Shown piece after piece: positions 16,117 to 26,100 of a stretch of DNA of 41,181 bases. The position numbers and the translations under genes were made by a program. The notes beneath the pieces were generated by a model. The model had not been told where the DNA came from. It was given only the letters and a program-made list of their open reading frames with translations, and did no database searches. The DNA lies in the NCBI GenBank assembly GCA_022616555.1, contig JAKEEG010000017.1, positions 1 through 41,181 on the forward strand, given 5' to 3'. Each line of letters begins with the position of its first letter. Positions within the stretch are counted from its first letter, which is position 1. The DNA comes from Ignavibacteriota bacterium. GTDB taxonomy: Bacteria; Bacteroidota; Ignavibacteria; UBA10030.

Positions 16117-17520
16117 ATGGCAAAGAAGTATCACATTTTGATTGTGGACGACGAAGAGTCCATCACCTTCCTCCTGCAAACCGAGTTTGAAGAGTTCTCC
16201 GAATATGAGGTCGATACCGCCCTCAATGGCACTGAAGCCATCAACCTGATCCAATCCAAACCATACGATGTTGCACTACTCGACATTAAAATGCCGCGTG
16301 TCGGCGGTTTGGAAGTCCTGAAATTCATCAACGAGCATTCCCCCGCAACGCAAGTGATTATGCTGACGAACGTCATCGACGTGAAGACGGCAGTCGAGAC
16401 GGTCAAGCTGGGCGCGTATGATTTTGTCAGCAAGCCGTACGACCGCGACCAGTTGCTGGTGACAGTCCGCCGCGCGCTGGAGCGCAGGCAATTGGTGATC
16501 GAGAAAGAGATGATGGCTCGCGAACTCAACCGTCTTGGCGGGAGAGTTGAGATTATCGGGCAGAGCAAGCCGTTCCGCGAAGTGATGGAGCATACGAAAA
16601 AGGTCGCGGCGAGCGACGCGTTCGTTCTCATCGAAGGCCCGAGCGGTACAGGCAAGGAGCTTGTTGCCCACCTTATCCATCAGGAAAGCCCTCTCAAAGA
16701 CCGTCCCTTCGTGGCGGTAAACTGCGCATCTATTCCCGACCAGTTGCTCGAGAGCGAGTTGTTTGGGCATGAAAAGGGTTCGTTCACCAACGCTTATAAC
16801 ACGAAGCAGGGATTGGTCGAGGTTGCGCACGGTGGAACATTGTTTTTGGATGAAGTTGGAGACATTAGCCCGGTGACACAGCCTAAGCTGCTCCGGTTTT
16901 TAGAGACGGGCGAGTTCCGTCGTGTTGGTGGAACGACATCCATGAAAGTTGAAGTTCGAGTCGTCTCCGCCACGAATAAAAATCTTCAGAATGAGGTCAG
17001 AGCAGGGAAGTTTCGCGAAGATCTTCTCTATCGCTTGAATGTCGTCAGCATCCGTTTGCCGAGTTTAAAAGAACGCAAAGAGGACATTCCGCAATTGGTG
17101 GAGTACTTCCTCTCGCGGAAATCAAAATCGAATCCTAAGAAAATCACCCCTGAAGCGCTAAACGTATTGAAACAGTACGATTGGCCCGGCAATGTACGCG
17201 AATTAGAACACGTGATCGAAGGGGCGACCGTCATTTGCCAGAATGATACGATAGAGCCGTCCGACCTGTGGATTAACGCCGCACTGTCTGCTTCCTCGCG
17301 CAGCAGCGGCTCAGTGCAGGCTCCGGTTGACTCCCGCAATAACGGCTCGGCAGAATTGATTTCGCTTGAGGAGCTTGAGAAGATCCATATCGAAAAAGTC
17401 CTCCGCTACAACCGCTGGAACCGGCTTAAGACAGCCGAGATGCTTGGAATAACCCCAAAAACCCTCTACTTGAAAATTAAGCGCTACGGGCTAAAAACCC
17501 GCAACCCTGAAGAAGAATAA
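16117..17520 (+). CDS. NtrC-type response regulator with GSFTNA loop
   Basis: Starting at the ATG (16117) the protein has 467 residues; an upstream in-frame TTG at 16102 is less likely. Receiver: D11, D12, D56, T84, K106. AAA+ domain: Walker A GPSGTGKE at 174-181, Walker B TLFLDEVGD at 241-249, and the R-finger region FREDLLYRL. A Fis-type helix-turn-helix lies at about 437-459. The loop that normally reads GAFTGA is GSFTNA (221-226), with asparagine replacing the second glycine. That loop contacts sigma-54, so activation through sigma-54 may be altered. The gene lies 52 nt after the single receiver. Confidence 0.92.
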   Translation: MAKKYHILIVDDEESITFLLQTEFEEFSEYEVDTALNGTEAINLIQSKPYDVALLDIKMPRVGGLEVLKFINEHSPATQVIMLTNVIDVKTAVETVKLGAYDFVSKPYDRDQLLVTVRRALERRQLVIEKEMMARELNRLGGRVEIIGQSKPFREVMEHTKKVAASDAFVLIEGPSGTGKELVAHLIHQESPLKDRPFVAVNCASIPDQLLESELFGHEKGSFTNAYNTKQGLVEVAHGGTLFLDEVGDISPVTQPKLLRFLETGEFRRVGGTTSMKVEVRVVSATNKNLQNEVRAGKFREDLLYRLNVVSIRLPSLKERKEDIPQLVEYFLSRKSKSNPKKITPEALNVLKQYDWPGNVRELEHVIEGATVICQNDTIEPSDLWINAALSASSRSSGSVQAPVDSRNNGSAELISLEELEKIHIEKVLRYNRWNRLKTAEMLGITPKTLYLKIKRYGLKTRNPEEE

Positions 17521-17557
17521 CCCCTTCTACCCTCAGTAAAGCCCGTAACAATTTTTT

Positions 17558-17582
17558 AACAAAAAAAAATATTTTTTTTGTT
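17558..17582. other. A/T-only palindrome after the NtrC-type gene
   Basis: AACAAAAAAAA (17558-17568) and TTTTTTTTGTT (17572-17582) are perfect inverted copies around ATA. The sequence sits 38 nt past the regulator stop. A small GTTGC/GCAAC hairpin with five T (17580-17601) overlaps its end. Together these could act as a weak bidirectional terminator; the A-tract may also bend the DNA. Confidence 0.4.
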
Positions 17583-17657
17583 GCCGCGAATGCAACTTTT
17601 TCGGGGTTGCTCACGTCTAATAAAGTGCAACACCTAAGCAACACATATCTCCTTCTT

Positions 17658-17715
17658 AATTGAGCCGGTTCTTTTCTGCCGTGGTGGGAAGATTAGACGC
17701 CGGCTCAATTTTTTT
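17658..17715 (+). terminator. Intrinsic terminator with long loop
   Basis: AATTGAGCCGG (17658-17668) pairs perfectly with CCGGCTCAATT (17700-17710); the arm ends in a run of seven T (17709-17715). The 31-nt loop is longer than usual. It lies 138 nt beyond the NtrC-type stop and ends before the promoter region of the next gene, so it could end either the regulator operon or a short independent RNA from about 17600. Confidence 0.75.
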
Positions 17716-17739
17716 GCCTTTCGCGCAGCCTCGCTCACC

Positions 17740-17768
17740 TTGACTTTCCGCTGAAAACTGAGTATTTT
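17740..17768 (+). promoter_or_regulatory. Candidate promoter for the acyl-CoA dehydrogenase/guaB run
   Basis: TTGACT (17740-17745), a 17-nt spacer and TATTTT (17763-17768) lie just downstream of the terminator. Repeated ACTCAA/GAGTA sequences next to the -10 (17757-17785) and a TGTATAAACTGTACA stretch further down could be operator elements. An AAAGGAG lies about 12 nt before the gene start. Confidence 0.45.
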
Positions 17769-17864
17769 ACTCAATGTTGAGTACATTTCTTCCCAGCTTG
17801 TTGTATAAACTGTACACCTCTTTACCTTCCGTCGAAATGATCTCCAAAGGAGCGACATAACCGC

Positions 17865-19034
17865 ATGCCGAAGTTCCAAGGCGTTGACTATTATAATTTA
17901 GATGAGTTGCTTTCCGAGGACGAGATTCTCGTTCGCAATACCGTACGAGAGTTTGTGGACGAACATATCACCCCGGTCATTGAAAAGCATTATATCGCTG
18001 GGACATTTCCCATGGATCTCATCCCCAAGATGGCTGAGTTGGGCTTATTCGGTCCTACGCTTCCAGCAAAGTACGGCTGCGCGGAGATGAATAACGTTGC
18101 CTACGGGTTGATGATGCAGGAATTGGAGCGCGGCGATAGCGGCGTGCGCAGCTTTGCGTCCGTGCAGAGTGGGTTGGTGATGTATCCCATTTATGCTTTC
18201 GGTTCGGAGGAGCAGAAAGACCACTGGCTGCCGAAGCTCGCCTACGGCAAAGCCATCGGCTGCTTTGGGCTGACGGAGCCGGACTACGGCTCCAATCCCG
18301 GCGGTATGGTCACTCGAGCTGAGAAGAAGGATGGCGGCTACCTCCTGAACGGTGCCAAGATGTGGATTACTAACGGCACTCTCGCAGATGTGGCAGTCGT
18401 TTGGGCGAAACTTGACGGGGAGATTAAAGGGTTTCTTGTTGAGAAGGGAACGAAGGGATTTACAGCTCCTGAAATGACGGGCAAACATTCCCTGCGCGCT
18501 TCAGTTACCTCTGAGCTGGTATTTCAGGATTGCTTAATTCCGGAGAAGAATCTTCTCCCGAAGTCGGGTGGATTAAAATCCCCGCTCATGTGCTTAACAC
18601 AAGCGCGCTACGGCATTGCATGGGGCGCTATCGGCTCGGCGATGGCGTGCTATGACACGGCGCTGAACTACGCGAAGAGCCGCATTCAGTTCGATAAGCC
18701 GATTGCGTCGTTCCAGCTGACGCAAGAAAAGCTCGTGCACATGGTCACAGAGATCACCAAGGCGCAGTTGATGTGCTTGCAGCTCGGCAGGTTGAAAGAC
18801 AAAAATAAAGTGAAGTTTACGCAGATTTCCATGGCGAAACGCAATAACGTGTACCACGCTCTGGAAATTGCTCGCGTCGCTCGGGAGATTCTCGGCGCGA
18901 ACGGCATTTTGAGCGAGTACCCTGTGATGCGACACGCCGCGAACCTTGAATCGGTAAAGACGTACGAAGGTACGCACGAAATGCACACGTTGATCATCGG
19001 AGAAGATATCACCGGAATACCGGCGTTTGTGTAG
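17865..19034 (+). CDS. Acyl-CoA dehydrogenase, glutaryl-CoA dehydrogenase-like
   Basis: This 389-residue flavoenzyme has all three acyl-CoA dehydrogenase domains. The closest features are those of glutaryl-CoA dehydrogenase: [19 protein letters not shown] with the substrate-binding arginine, [14 protein letters not shown], and catalytic base E368 in [10 protein letters not shown]. That enzyme oxidises and decarboxylates glutaryl-CoA to crotonyl-CoA in lysine/tryptophan catabolism. The context of further acyl-CoA genes downstream supports a catabolic role. guaB follows after only 6 nt. A non-decarboxylating or different short-chain specificity cannot be excluded. Confidence 0.88.
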   Translation: MPKFQGVDYYNLDELLSEDEILVRNTVREFVDEHITPVIEKHYIAGTFPMDLIPKMAELGLFGPTLPAKYGCAEMNNVAYGLMMQELERGDSGVRSFASVQSGLVMYPIYAFGSEEQKDHWLPKLAYGKAIGCFGLTEPDYGSNPGGMVTRAEKKDGGYLLNGAKMWITNGTLADVAVVWAKLDGEIKGFLVEKGTKGFTAPEMTGKHSLRASVTSELVFQDCLIPEKNLLPKSGGLKSPLMCLTQARYGIAWGAIGSAMACYDTALNYAKSRIQFDKPIASFQLTQEKLVHMVTEITKAQLMCLQLGRLKDKNKVKFTQISMAKRNNVYHALEIARVAREILGANGILSEYPVMRHAANLESVKTYEGTHEMHTLIIGEDITGIPAFV

Positions 19035-20501
<1,467 letters not shown>

Positions 20502-20511
20502 GCGCCTGCCT

Positions 20512-21582
20512 ATGAACTCTCAACGGCTTGACGCTCTCCGCCGCAAGCTTTCTACCGCCCGCCTCGACGCCTTTCTCGTTACATTTCTTCCGCACGTCAG
20601 GTACCTAAGCGGATTTTCGGGTTCGAACGGTATATGCATCATCACGCGTTCGAATCAAGTGTTTCTTACCGACGGGCGGTATCGGGAGCAAGTGAAAGAC
20701 GAAGTGCGCGGGTTTCGCATCGTCGTGGCGAGCGAGAGCTTGTTTGTTACAGCCGTTCAGAAGCAGCTTATCCCCCGCAATGGTAGGATTGGTTATGAAT
20801 CGCAACACCTAACAGTGATAGAGCTGCGTAATCTCAAAAAGCTGCTTCCGAAAGCAATCTGGACTGCTACGAACGGGCTTGTTGAAGATATTGCGGTTGT
20901 CAAGGATGATTCGGAAATTCGATTGTTGAAGCAGGTTGTTACCATCACGGACCGAGTGTTTGAGCAGTTATTGAATGTGATCAAGCCCGGAGTCCGCGAG
21001 TTGGAAGTTGCGGCTGAGGCGTCGTATCTTCACCGGATGGCAGGCTCGGAAGCAGATGCATTTGAGCCTATTGTTGCAAGCGGAAAGCGCGGTGCGCTGC
21101 CTCATGCCCGTGCAACAGACAAAAAGATTGCAAAAGGCGAGTTGGTAACCATTGATATGGGCGGTCGTTTCCAAGGCTATCACAGCGACCTGACACGTAC
21201 AGTTGCGGTCGGAAAGCCATCCCCAAAAGCTCGACGGATGTATCAAGTAGTCGCTGATGCGCAGCAGTTGGCTATCGAAGCTGCCGGAAGCGGTATCAGC
21301 GGCAAAGCCCTGGATGCGGTTGCGCGGTCGCACATCAAAAAGAACGGCTATGGCAAGTACTTCAATCATTCGCTTGGCCATGGGTTAGGCCTGCAAATTC
21401 ACGAACAGCCGCGCCTTTCTGTATTAAGTAAAGATATGCTTGTCGAGGGTAACGTCGTTACCATCGAGCCTGGTGTGTACATGCCGGGTGTGGGAGGCGT
21501 ACGGATAGAAGATGACGTCGTCATCCGTCGCGGACACTGTGAAGTGCTCAACAAAGCTCCTAAAGAATTGATCATTCTCTAA
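20512..21582 (+). CDS. M24 family aminopeptidase (Xaa-Pro peptidase-like)
   Basis: With the ATG at 20512, 10 nt after guaB, the protein has 356 residues; the open frame extends upstream into guaB but has no reason to be used. An N-terminal creatinase-like domain (1-125) precedes the pita-bread metallopeptidase domain. The metal ligands are visible: the aspartates in VTIDMGGRFQGYHSDLTRT, the histidine in HSLGHGLGLQIHE, and the glutamates in TIEPGVY and RIEDDV. It should be a cytoplasmic dimetal enzyme cleaving X-Pro peptides; the precise substrate (PepP/PepQ type) is not resolvable here. Confidence 0.92.
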   Translation: MNSQRLDALRRKLSTARLDAFLVTFLPHVRYLSGFSGSNGICIITRSNQVFLTDGRYREQVKDEVRGFRIVVASESLFVTAVQKQLIPRNGRIGYESQHLTVIELRNLKKLLPKAIWTATNGLVEDIAVVKDDSEIRLLKQVVTITDRVFEQLLNVIKPGVRELEVAAEASYLHRMAGSEADAFEPIVASGKRGALPHARATDKKIAKGELVTIDMGGRFQGYHSDLTRTVAVGKPSPKARRMYQVVADAQQLAIEAAGSGISGKALDAVARSHIKKNGYGKYFNHSLGHGLGLQIHEQPRLSVLSKDMLVEGNVVTIEPGVYMPGVGGVRIEDDVVIRRGHCEVLNKAPKELIIL

Positions 21583-21586
21583 TAAC

Positions 21587-22897
21587 ATGTCATTCGCTCC
21601 TAGAAAAGTTCTCGTTATCGCGTATTACTTCCCGCCGCTGGGACTCAGCGGTGTGCAGAGGACAACGAAGTTCGTTAAGTATCTACCCCAATACGGCTGG
21701 AAGCCGACTGTGCTGACTGTCGCGCCGACGGGTTACTATGCGTTGGATGCTTCACTTCTGCTAGAAGTAGAAGGGACAGAGATTGTCCGCACGAGTTCGC
21801 TGGATGCGAACAGGTTGTTCCGTAAGCATGGTGTTGTCAAGATGCCGTCCGAGCGCATGAGGAAATTTCTGCAGTTTGCAGGGGATACTTTTTTTATTCC
21901 GGACACAAAAATCGGATGGAAACCCGGGGCTCTGAAAGCAGCGAACGATTTGTTGAAGCGTGAACAGTTCGACCTGATTTTCGCAACCGCGCCACCGCAG
22001 ACGGATTTCCTTATCGGACGAGAATTGAAAAAGCGAACCGGATTGCCGCTGGTGCTTGATTACCGCGACGCGTGGCTTGATTATCCGTTCAAGTACTTCC
22101 CGACTCCATTGCACAAGTATTTGAATTACCGGCTTGAAAAACGGGTCGTTGCGGCTGCAGACCGCATCATCGTCACTCATCGAAGAGTGAAAGAAGGCAT
22201 TCTGAAACGGTATATCAGACTGCATTACAACGATGTCACAATCATTCCACAGGGATACGACCCGGAAGATTTTCAAACTGCTGAAGAGAAGATCAAGCGC
22301 CGAGCGCGTTTTCGTATCACGCATGCTGGGACGTTCTATGGCGGAAGAAATCCAAGCGCATTACTGCACGGGTTGCGTAAGCTTTTTGATGAATCGCCGA
22401 GTCTTGAAGATTCCATCGAGGTTTGTTTTGTTGGTACCATTCGTCAACAAGACCGCCAGCTTGCCGAGCGTTTGGAGCTTGAGGAAAACGTGAAGTTTCT
22501 CGGCTATCTCAACCATCAGGAGTGCGCAAAGCAGCTGTTGGCGTCGGACCTGCTCTATCTTGTTCTCGATAACGATTATCAATCACCGGGGAAGTTGTAT
22601 GAATATTTCGGTTCGCAGAAGCCGATCCTCGCTTCTCTCGTTGACGGCTACATGAAAGAGGTGGTTGAGGCTTCTCAAGCTTCCGTTTCCGTGCCGCTCG
22701 ACGATGCCGCCGCTCATGCAAAGGCGTTAAGCGATTTCTACCAACAGTACGAGCGCAAGAAATTGAAGCAAGTTCCCAAAGAATACGCCGACCGGTTTAA
22801 CCGTGTTGAGTTGACCGGCGAGCTGGCAAAGATGTTCGAATCGCTGATGGATTACGAAAGACACGCGATCACAAAATTGCAGGAGCGTGTCTCGTGA
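21587..22897 (+). CDS. Glycosyltransferase family 4-like protein
   Basis: This 436-residue protein has a GT-B shape. The N-terminal part starts KVLVIAYYFPPLGLSGVQRT, as in surface-polysaccharide glycosyltransferases; a middle segment VLDYRDAWLD and IIPQGYDPEDF are typical acceptor/hinge blocks; the C-terminal half has SPGKLYEYFGSQKPILA, equivalent to the donor-binding EX7E region. The donor and product are unknown. No sugar cluster surrounds it apart from the epimerase two genes downstream. It overlaps purD by 4 nt (GTGA). Confidence 0.85.
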   Translation: MSFAPRKVLVIAYYFPPLGLSGVQRTTKFVKYLPQYGWKPTVLTVAPTGYYALDASLLLEVEGTEIVRTSSLDANRLFRKHGVVKMPSERMRKFLQFAGDTFFIPDTKIGWKPGALKAANDLLKREQFDLIFATAPPQTDFLIGRELKKRTGLPLVLDYRDAWLDYPFKYFPTPLHKYLNYRLEKRVVAAADRIIVTHRRVKEGILKRYIRLHYNDVTIIPQGYDPEDFQTAEEKIKRRARFRITHAGTFYGGRNPSALLHGLRKLFDESPSLEDSIEVCFVGTIRQQDRQLAERLELEENVKFLGYLNHQECAKQLLASDLLYLVLDNDYQSPGKLYEYFGSQKPILASLVDGYMKEVVEASQASVSVPLDDAAAHAKALSDFYQQYERKKLKQVPKEYADRFNRVELTGELAKMFESLMDYERHAITKLQERVS

Positions 22898-24189
22898 GGG
22901 TGCTCCTTATCGGCTCGGGCGGAAGGGAACACGCCATCGCGTGGAAGCTTCGGCAGAGCAGGCACGTACAGGAGTTATACTGCGCTCCGGGGAATGCAGG
23001 CATCGAAGAATATGCAATGCTCGTTCCGATAAAGGCTGCGGAGAACGAGAAGTTGCTTGCGTTTGCTCAAGAACAAAAAATCGATTTGACTGTCGTTGGC
23101 CCTGAGCAGCCGCTGGTAGAAGGTATCGTTGATGCGTTTGAAGAGCGAGGGTTGAAAATCTTCGGACCACGCAAGGCTGCAGCCTTGCTTGAAGGAAGCA
23201 AAGCGTATTCAAAGAACTTCATGCAGAAATACAGTATCCCGACAGCGCGCTTCAAGAGTTTTTCCGCGAACGAAGTTGCTGAAGCGAATCGTTTTCTGCA
23301 GGGAACGACTTTTCCCGTCGTGCTCAAAGCTGATGGGCTTGCTGCGGGTAAGGGCGTGCTGATCAGTGAAACGAAGGAAAAAGCCCAGCGCGCGTTTGAG
23401 GATATTGCGGTCAAGAAAGCATTCGGCGCGGCTGGGGAAAAGGTTGTCATTGAAGAATTCTTGGAAGGCGAAGAGGTTTCCGTGTTTGTCGTTACTGACG
23501 GCACCGAATTCGTCACGCTTGCGTCGGCACAAGACCACAAACGCATTTTTGACGGCGACCGAGGGAAGAACACCGGTGGCATGGGTGCGTATGCACCGGC
23601 ACCGATTGTTGATGAGGCGTTGCTTCGACAAATTACCGAACAGGTTGTGCGCCCAACACTCGACGGCATGCGCAAAGAAGGCACGCCATACCGAGGGTGC
23701 TTATATTGCGGATTGATGATAACGAAATCCGGACCAAAGGTGCTCGAGTACAACTGCCGCTTTGGTGACCCCGAGACGCAGGTAGTAATCCCGTTGATTG
23801 CAGGAGATTTCGCCGAACTACTTTTCTCAGTTGCAGATGGCAGGCTCGATAACAGGAACGCGCGGCTTCACTCCGGCTCCGCTGTCTGCGTGGTTATGGC
23901 GTCAAAAGGTTACCCGGACGAATATGAAACCGGCAAAGTTATTTCGGGATTCGACAAATTTTCGCATGGTGACGATGTCGTGGTGTTTCATGCCGGCACA
24001 AAGAAAAATGGGAGTGACATTCTCACAGCCGGTGGACGAGTGCTGGGTGTAACGGCAATCGGGCAAAATTTAGAATCGACAATTCAAAAAGCATATCAAG
24101 CGGTTGAAAAAATCTCATTCGACGGGGCTCAGTATCGTAGGGACATTGGACAAAAAGCATTGAAGAGGTTAGACAAAGCACAGTTATGA
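22894..24189 (+). CDS. purD: Phosphoribosylamine-glycine ligase
   Basis: PurD joins phosphoribosylamine and glycine with ATP to give GAR, step two of purine synthesis. The 431-residue protein starts with GTG in the GTGA overlap with the preceding gene. Blocks: MRVLLIGSGGREHAIAWKL at the N-terminus, an ATP-grasp domain with KADGLAAGKGV, GGMGAYAPAPI, and NCRFGDPETQ with metal ligands. The C-terminal domain is complete. The ATG of the next gene overlaps its stop (ATGA), so the run from guaB to the epimerase looks like a single operon. Confidence 0.97.
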   Translation: MRVLLIGSGGREHAIAWKLRQSRHVQELYCAPGNAGIEEYAMLVPIKAAENEKLLAFAQEQKIDLTVVGPEQPLVEGIVDAFEERGLKIFGPRKAAALLEGSKAYSKNFMQKYSIPTARFKSFSANEVAEANRFLQGTTFPVVLKADGLAAGKGVLISETKEKAQRAFEDIAVKKAFGAAGEKVVIEEFLEGEEVSVFVVTDGTEFVTLASAQDHKRIFDGDRGKNTGGMGAYAPAPIVDEALLRQITEQVVRPTLDGMRKEGTPYRGCLYCGLMITKSGPKVLEYNCRFGDPETQVVIPLIAGDFAELLFSVADGRLDNRNARLHSGSAVCVVMASKGYPDEYETGKVISGFDKFSHGDDVVVFHAGTKKNGSDILTAGGRVLGVTAIGQNLESTIQKAYQAVEKISFDGAQYRRDIGQKALKRLDKAQL

Positions 24190-25106
24190 AAATCCTCATT
24201 ACCGGCGGCGCTGGGTTTATCGGTTCTCATGTTGCCGATGCATATGTCAATGCAGGTCATCAGGTTGTTGTTTTCGACGATCTTTCCAGCGGGTCGCGAG
24301 AGAACTTAAACCCGAAGGCGAAATTTTATCAAGTAGATATCCGCAGTGACCAGATCGAAGGCATTTTCCAGCGCGAGAAGTTCGATGTGGTGAACCACCA
24401 TGCCGCGCAGATGGATGTGCGTCGCTCCGTGGCTGATCCAAAGTACGATGCTTCAATCAATGTCATGGGAACGCTGAACCTGCTTGAATCCGCGCGGAAA
24501 AACGGAGTGAAGCAGATTATCTTTGCCTCCTCCGGTGGAACGGTGTACGGCGAGCAAGAAACATTCCCTGCAACAGAAAGCCACCCTCTCAAGCCTCTGT
24601 CTCCTTACGGAATCACTAAAGTTGCCGTTGAGAAGTATCTCTACTACTATAGAGAAGTATATGGTATTCCGTACGTCATCCTGCGCTATGGGAATGTGTA
24701 CGGGCCGAGACAAAATCCGTTTGGCGAGGCAGGGGTTGTTGCAATCTTCGCGCACAAATTACTCAAAGGCGAACAAGCGATTATCAACGGCGATGGCAAG
24801 CAAACCCGGGATTATGTGTACGTAGGCGACGTTGTTCAAGCTAACGTGCTTGCGCTTCAGTATGACGGCTCTGGAATCTATAACGTCGGAACTGGCGTTG
24901 AGAACGATGTCAACACGATTTTTAAAAAACTGCGAAAGCATCTGAACCCAGAAAGCAAGGAAGAACACGGACCGCCGAAAGCCGGAGAGCAGCAACGCAG
25001 TGTGATTAGCTTTGCAAAAATCAAGAAAGAGCTTGGTTGGTCGCCTGTAACTAAATTCGACGAAGGATTGTCTCTCGCAGCCGAATATTTTAAACAAAAG
25101 CATTAA
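24186..25106 (+). CDS. NAD-dependent sugar epimerase/dehydratase (GalE-like)
   Basis: This 306-residue short-chain-dehydrogenase-type enzyme has the NAD-binding GGAGFIGSHV at 7-16, FDDLSSGSREN, the serine-rich ASSGGTVYG, and the catalytic YGITK (Tyr and Lys). It most resembles UDP-glucose 4-epimerases, interconverting UDP-hexoses for surface glycans; it is a little shorter than E. coli GalE, and other nucleotide-sugar substrates are possible. It starts within the purD stop codon region (ATGA). Confidence 0.88.
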   Translation: MKILITGGAGFIGSHVADAYVNAGHQVVVFDDLSSGSRENLNPKAKFYQVDIRSDQIEGIFQREKFDVVNHHAAQMDVRRSVADPKYDASINVMGTLNLLESARKNGVKQIIFASSGGTVYGEQETFPATESHPLKPLSPYGITKVAVEKYLYYYREVYGIPYVILRYGNVYGPRQNPFGEAGVVAIFAHKLLKGEQAIINGDGKQTRDYVYVGDVVQANVLALQYDGSGIYNVGTGVENDVNTIFKKLRKHLNPESKEEHGPPKAGEQQRSVISFAKIKKELGWSPVTKFDEGLSLAAEYFKQKH

Positions 25107-25122
25107 CCGTATTAGCAGCAAC

Positions 25123-26100
25123 GTGAAGCGACACATCGACGATACTATCCAGAGCATTTTCAACGGCGACCGCCGCGCTGTCGCCCGCGCGATCTCGCAA
25201 GTAGAGAATGATACGATCGATGCGGCCGAAATACTTCAGCAGGTTTACCCGCGCACAGGCGGGGCGTACCGTATCGGTATTACCGGCCCTCCTGGGGCTG
25301 GCAAAAGCACATTGACGAATAAACTGGCACGCTTCTATCGGATGCAAGGGAAAAAAGTCGGCATCATCGCTGTTGACCCGACGAGTCCGTTTACCGGCGG
25401 CGCGCTCTTGGGAGACCGGGTGCGGATGACTGATGTGGAATTGGATGAGGGGGTGTTCATCCGCAGCATGGCGTCGCGTGGCAGCTTGGGCGGACTGAGC
25501 AAACGCGCAAAGGAGGCAGCGGATATTCTTGACGCGGCGGGCTTTGAGTACGTGTTGATGGAGACGGTTGGGGTCGGGCAATCGGAGCTTGATATCGCCG
25601 GGGCGGCGGATACGACCGCTGTGGTGCTGGTGCCAGAATCGGGCGACGGCATCCAGGCGATGAAAGCAGGGCTGATGGAGATTGCCGATTTCTTTGTGAT
25701 GAACAAGTCAGACCGCCCGGGCGCAGACCAGGCGGTGATGTCGATTAACATGATACTCGGTTTCAAGCCAAAGACGGATAACCGTGCATGGGCGCCCACT
25801 GTGATTCAGACCGTTGCAAGTGAAGCAAAAGGTGTGGAAGCTGTTGCGGGGTTGGTGGAACAGCACCGGTCGTTCCTTGAAACCTCGGGCGGATTGGGAC
25901 GAAAACGGAAATCACGGCTGCGCAACAGGATTCTTGAATTAATCGACCAACGCCTGCAAGTCGATTTTTGGAATGCCGAGCGAACGGAAGAGTTAGAGCA
26001 GGAAGTTGAGCATGTGCTGAACCGCAAATTAACACCGTACGACGTAGCGGCGAAGTTATTTACGCATTTCAAAGCCAGCGAGGTAAGTCATGGCAAATGA
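25123..26100 (+). CDS. meaB: Methylmalonyl-CoA mutase-associated GTPase MeaB
   Basis: MeaB is a G3E-type P-loop GTPase that protects and gates cofactor loading of B12-dependent methylmalonyl-CoA mutase. The 325-residue protein (GTG start) has Walker A GPPGAGKST at 55-63, the family block DPTSPFTGGALLGDRVRM, METVGVGQSE (Walker B/switch) and the base-specificity motif NKSD. The mutase subunits themselves are not in the window. Its 3' end overlaps the following acyl-CoA dehydrogenase by 11 nt, tying it to acyl-CoA catabolism. Confidence 0.95.
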   Translation: MKRHIDDTIQSIFNGDRRAVARAISQVENDTIDAAEILQQVYPRTGGAYRIGITGPPGAGKSTLTNKLARFYRMQGKKVGIIAVDPTSPFTGGALLGDRVRMTDVELDEGVFIRSMASRGSLGGLSKRAKEAADILDAAGFEYVLMETVGVGQSELDIAGAADTTAVVLVPESGDGIQAMKAGLMEIADFFVMNKSDRPGADQAVMSINMILGFKPKTDNRAWAPTVIQTVASEAKGVEAVAGLVEQHRSFLETSGGLGRKRKSRLRNRILELIDQRLQVDFWNAERTEELEQEVEHVLNRKLTPYDVAAKLFTHFKASEVSHGK

